Source: Bacteroidales bacterium (GTDB taxonomy: Bacteria > Bacteroidota > Bacteroidia > Bacteroidales > UBA3663). Taken from it: a DNA stretch of 64,000 nt. Within the stretch, counting starts at the first letter, position 1. Every line of letters begins with the position of its first letter. The stretch spans positions 37,667 through 101,666 of the forward strand of contig JAFZTS010000079.1 in NCBI GenBank assembly GCA_017618715.1, given 5' to 3'. Shown here piece after piece: positions 63,408-64,000 of the stretch. A program made the translations under genes and the position numbers. The notes under the pieces are model-generated. The model had not been told where the DNA came from and made no database searches. It worked only from the letters and a program-made list of their open reading frames with translations.

Positions 63408-63764
63408 TAGCACAATCTCGGACGAAATTGTGCTACGTTTATCGAAGATAGCGCAAGAAAGTACGAAATTGTGCTACGTTTGTCAAAGATAGCACAGAAA
63501 AGTACGTAATTGTGCTACGTTTGTCGAAGATAGCACAAAAAAGTACGAAATTGTGCTACGTTTGTCAAAGATAGAACAAAAAAGTACGTAATTGTGCTAC
63601 GTTGCTCGAAGATAGCACAGAAAAGTACGAAATTGTGCTACGTTGCTCGAAGATAGCACAAAAAAGTACGAAACTGTGCTACGTTTGTCGAAGATAGCAC
63701 AAAAAAGTACGAAACTGTGCTACTTTCATTAAATTTAGCACAATCTCGGTCGAGATTGTGCTAA
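63408..63764. repeat. 41-bp tandem hairpin array 2
   Basis: The string ATTGTG (or ACTGTG) recurs at 63427, 63468, 63509, 63550, 63591, 63632, 63673, 63714 and 63755, exactly 41 bases apart. Most internal units have a TAGCACA/TGTGCTA stem around a 14-base loop. The first and last copies carry the core AGCACAATCTCGG followed by ATTGTGCT, which matches array 1. TAG and TAA occur in the unit, so it is not coding. Confidence 0.95.
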
Positions 63765-64000
63765 ATACATTTTTTCCTTTGTATTGTCAATAAACCCTCT
63801 GTTTTGATCGAAAAAGTGCTGACGTCTTCTATGCTTCGATGAAGGAATGGTCAAGTGATTTCAGGGCAAGACACTGTGGTAATGGCCATGTTTTTGGGGG
63901 TCATTGTTTCCTTTTTATCTTTGCTTTTTTTAGTATTCGATTATATTGCTTCAGTTTTTTTTTAGGAACATATTGATAACACAATCTAACATGCGTCTCT
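63765..64000 (+). promoter_or_regulatory. Downstream region with promoter for a gene beyond the window
   Basis: TTTG (63893-63896), 19 bases, TATCTTTG (63916-63923) form a good plus-strand promoter pointing off the right edge. No convincing gene is seen in the rest; hydrophobic short frames here are unsupported. Confidence 0.5.

Noticed and set aside
63820..63970. Short hydrophobic coding frame near the right edge
   Set aside because: No start context or family similarity; a good promoter box lies inside the region, so it is more likely upstream DNA of a gene beyond the window.

Overview
The window looks like a chromosomal segment of a carbohydrate-degrading member of the Bacteroidales, probably Prevotella-like. 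The evidence is two SusC/SusD pairs, lipoproteins with the usual lipobox, secreted proteins with C-termini resembling type IX secretion sorting tails, and promoters of the Bacteroidetes form TTTG-N20-TAnnTTTG (exact 20-base spacing at seven sites). No phage, plasmid, IS element or CRISPR array is visible. Base composition is moderate to GC-rich in genes and AT-rich in promoters.

Layout. 1-5318 (minus): a SusC-SusD-GH31 polysaccharide utilisation locus, with a DUF1810 gene upstream. 6112-6420: a 41-bp tandem repeat array. 6488-11224 (minus): manC, argB, a LytS-type sensor kinase, a LytTR regulator and a methyltransferase in one apparent operon. 11346-14310 (minus): two rhamnogalacturonan-acetylesterase-like genes, one with two catalytic domains. 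14548-15459: a secreted orphan; then tRNA-Leu(UAG). 15739-21295 (minus): beta-barrel protein, parC, DUF3316-like protein, S41 protease. 21447-31652 (plus): C-terminal processing protease, C1 aminopeptidase, serine acetyltransferase, THUMP methyltransferase, DPP IV-like peptidase, purD, membrane protein. 31732-40499 (plus): three large secreted proteins including an M6 metalloprotease. 40476-43014 (minus): EamA transporter and DUF1846. 43235-48479 (plus): AraC regulator, carbohydrate acetylesterase, GH5 mannanase-like enzyme and CE7 esterase, a likely acetylated-mannan module, followed by a RidA-like protein. 49968-51149: alcohol dehydrogenase. 51499-58205: second SusC/SusD plus a duplicated-domain surface lipoprotein. 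58265-63382: DUF4369 lipoprotein, DUF6057 membrane protein, a beta-propeller lipoprotein with a CxxCH haem motif, and an unknown membrane protein. 63408-63764: a second 41-bp array.

The most unusual feature is the repeat landscape. Most spacers between co-directional genes are built of short tandem repeats (7, 9, 10 or 21 bp), several filling the whole gap between a stop codon and the next start codon. A second class is a GC-rich nested palindromic element. It lies in intergenic gaps, and in-frame versions interrupt or extend three reading frames, two of them giving almost the same peptide (NQVLPLSRGTEGVSL). The third class is the pair of arrays near both ends of the window, which share an exact 41-bp period and an AGCACAAT...ATTGTGCT hairpin despite different filler sequence. 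I know of no description of this system, but I could not search databases.
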